64,000 bases of DNA, taken from assembly GCF_001877785.1 (NCBI RefSeq), contig NZ_MINN01000085.1, forward strand, positions 372,001 through 436,000. Direction: 5' to 3'. Positions 62,227 through 64,000 of this stretch are shown in pieces. Every line of letters starts with the position of its first letter. The first letter of the stretch is position 1. The DNA comes from Rossellomorea aquimaris (lineage in GTDB: Bacteria; Bacillota; Bacilli; Bacillales; Bacillaceae_B). The notes below the pieces were generated by a model. It did no database searches and had not been told where the DNA came from. It saw only the letters and a list, made by a program, of their open reading frames with translations. The position numbers were made by a program, and so were the translations under genes.

Positions 62227-63741
62227 TCATTCATCCACATCTTTTTTCTTTTTATGCTTTTCGACAGGCATGCGGTATGAATCTTTCGTATGATTGGTCA
62301 TAGGGCGCCTTACTAAAAATTGATAAGGAAGCCTGAAGAAACTGTATTTCCAATCAGCAAACCTGAGCGGATAAATGGGGGACAGATAAGGTCTGCCAAG
62401 TGTGGTGATCTTTAAAAGATGAATCAAGATGAAACAGAAGCTGAACATAATTCCGACTCCCCCGTAAAGGCCGGCCATCAAAATGAGCGGGAACCGGATC
62501 ATCCGGACAGCCGTGCCAATGGCATAGCTTGGAGCGGTAAAGGACCCCAATGCGCTTATCGCGATGATGATGATCAGGATATTGCTGGTGAATCCCGCGT
62601 CGACGGCGGCCTGCCCGATCACGATACCGCCGACGATACCCATTGTTTGTCCGACTTTCGTAGGCAGCCGCGCCCCGGCTTCTCTGAGCAGTTCGATGAC
62701 AAATTCCAGGAGGAGCGCTTCGAAAACAGGGGGAAATGGTACGTTCGAACGGGATTGTCCCAAAGAAACCAATAGAGCCGATGGAATGACTTCGTAATGG
62801 AATGTGAGGACGGCTACATAAGCCGGTGTCAATAAGACAGAGAAGAAAATCGCGATGAACCGGATGATCCGCAAGAATGTCCCCATATTCCATCTCATAT
62901 AAATATCTTCTGTTGATTCGAAAAAATTGAGGAATGTCGACGGTCCGATGATCACAGTTGGACTTCTGTCCACCAACAGGCCGATCTTACCATGCAGAAG
63001 TGAGACGGTAAGGCGGTCCGGAAGCTCAGTAGTGATAAACTGCGGGAACACTGTCCATGAATTATCCTCTATCATTTGGGACAGGACTGTTGAATCGATT
63101 ATACTGTCAATCTCAAGGTCAGTGATTCTCTGCCTGAACGTATTGACATTTTCTTCGTCGGCGATGTCTTTGATGTACACCATCTGTACTTTTTTCTTGG
63201 TGCGTGTTCCAATCATGTATGTTTCTACACATAGTTTTGGATCATTGATGTTCGAACGGACCAAATTCAGATTCTTGGAAATGGACTCTGTAAAAGATAT
63301 TTTCGGCCCGAAAACAAGTGACTCGGTTTCCGCCTTTTCCAAGCCGCGGGTGGCTTTATCCTCAATATTACACAGGATTCCATATGTATCTTTTTCCCGG
63401 AATATATACGCTTGACCGTCCACCAGCTGCCGGGCAACTTCTGTCAGTTGATTGGTGCGGGTGATACCTCCAATATTGACCCTGTTCGCGATTGATTCTG
63501 CATGAATCTCATCTTGCATCTCTTCAAGTGGACGGATGATGCATTCGTTTAAGATTGCAGTATTCACCAGGTCTTCGAAATACATAACGATGATCTGCTC
63601 GTCCCCCGGTTTCACTATCCGAAAGATTAAATCATCGCTGCTGCTTACCTGCGCTGAGATTTCCTGCTTTAAAGTCTCTAACTCATAGCTGTGAGCAGCA
63701 CCGGCTTCAGTTTTACCGTCAGGTTTCTTGCGTCTGAACAC
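62227..63741 (-). CDS. GerA-family germination receptor, A subunit (operon 2)
   Basis: 504 residues. A soluble N-terminal part (about 1-290) precedes the membrane domain; PFPPVFEALLLEFVIELLREAGARLP is the GerA signature. The last residues are basic (KHKKKKDVDE). The start is GTG 63741, close to GGGTGATGGGA. It heads the second A-B-C operon. It is closer to its operon 1 relative in layout than in loop sequences, which differ throughout. Confidence 0.93.
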   Translation of the reverse strand: MFRRKKPDGKTEAGAAHSYELETLKQEISAQVSSSDDLIFRIVKPGDEQIIVMYFEDLVNTAILNECIIRPLEEMQDEIHAESIANRVNIGGITRTNQLTEVARQLVDGQAYIFREKDTYGILCNIEDKATRGLEKAETESLVFGPKISFTESISKNLNLVRSNINDPKLCVETYMIGTRTKKKVQMVYIKDIADEENVNTFRQRITDLEIDSIIDSTVLSQMIEDNSWTVFPQFITTELPDRLTVSLLHGKIGLLVDRSPTVIIGPSTFLNFFESTEDIYMRWNMGTFLRIIRFIAIFFSVLLTPAYVAVLTFHYEVIPSALLVSLGQSRSNVPFPPVFEALLLEFVIELLREAGARLPTKVGQTMGIVGGIVIGQAAVDAGFTSNILIIIIAISALGSFTAPSYAIGTAVRMIRFPLILMAGLYGGVGIMFSFCFILIHLLKITTLGRPYLSPIYPLRFADWKYSFFRLPYQFLVRRPMTNHTKDSYRMPVEKHKKKKDVDE

Positions 63742-63880
63742 TTCCCATCACCCTAGACATGTTTTAGTTTAGATTCCCCCACTTTGTTGACATTACTCAT
63801 GTGGAAACCGATCAAATGGAAGGTGTCTGTACATAAAAAAGCAAGAATCAGGAAATGATATAGGACGGAGGTGATGATAG

Positions 63881-64000
63881 ATGAGTAGAAAGAAAGAAGA
63901 TCCATCAAAAGCGTTGTTAGGTTCATCACAGATAGAAGGGCAAGGAACGACTAACAAAGAACTTCCCGGCGGATCACCTGCGGATTCATCGCGGTCGAAA
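63881..64000 (+). CDS. Start of a small hydrophilic protein (runs off window)
   Basis: ATG 63881 follows GGACGGAGGTGATGATAG, a strong site. The open frame (MSRKKEDPSKALLGSSQIEG...) continues to the window edge, 40 codons. It is rich in Ser, Lys and Gly. Divergent from ger operon 2. The family is unknown; a spore-related role would be a guess from context. Confidence 0.65.
   Translation, partial: MSRKKEDPSKALLGSSQIEGQGTTNKELPGGSPADSSRSK

Overview
The window looks like chromosomal DNA of a spore-forming Bacillaceae bacterium, a marine or soil Bacillus relative such as Rossellomorea (my inference from overall protein resemblance, not a search). Signs of sporulation are two complete GerA-type germinant receptor operons, a gamma-type small acid-soluble spore protein, an Sda-like sporulation checkpoint protein and a CotP/GerT-like Hsp20 protein. 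Strong AGGAGG-type ribosome binding sites and many GTG and TTG starts fit Firmicutes. No rRNA, tRNA, prophage, transposase gene or CRISPR array was seen.

Layout. 1-2060: divergent NHEJ pair (partial ligD, ku) and a PAP2 phosphatase. 2058-2490: a repeat element with terminal inverted repeats. 2512-7921: membrane proteins, a likely Fur-controlled small RNA (FsrA-like, 5029-5161), yhdT-panF pantothenate uptake and a GNAT enzyme. 7976-9111: nested hairpin repeats and two tandem tryptophan T-box riboswitches. 9134-15531: a complete trpEGDCFBA operon with overlapping genes. 15680-24662: housekeeping and small genes (methyltransferase, metallophosphoesterase, acetyltransferase, DUF3900 protein, CDF transporter, CoA Nudix, cold shock protein, spore protein). 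24793-30662: YcgL-like nucleotidyltransferase, first ger operon, and a TetR-SMR-SMR efflux operon with a visible operator. 30811-37825: small enzymes and small proteins, one of them split by a -1 frameshift at a perfect slippery heptamer. 37855-45163: an ArlRS/YkoGH-type two-component system, an Hsp20 protein and odhAB of the TCA cycle. 45322-54686: small genes including sda, acyl-CoA synthetase, GGCT, DedA, GNAT, and a MoxR ATPase/VWA pair. 55393-57173: xpaC-telA. 57420-63741: a DD-carboxypeptidase-like protein, a cupredoxin, a DUF1033 protein and a second ger operon on the minus strand. 63881-64000: start of a small gene running off the window.

Themes. Tryptophan synthesis is controlled by uncharged tRNA-Trp through two serial T-boxes. 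CcpA-type cre sites lie at the starts of odhA and the acyl-CoA synthetase, suggesting catabolite control of carbon use. The most unusual feature is repeat architecture: a ~430 bp element with inverted ends that abuts stop codons and carries its own terminator, a second ~120 bp hairpin element inserted inside it (once twice in tandem), and two intergenic arrays phased at exactly 20 and 21 bp around related GCTCG-containing cores.
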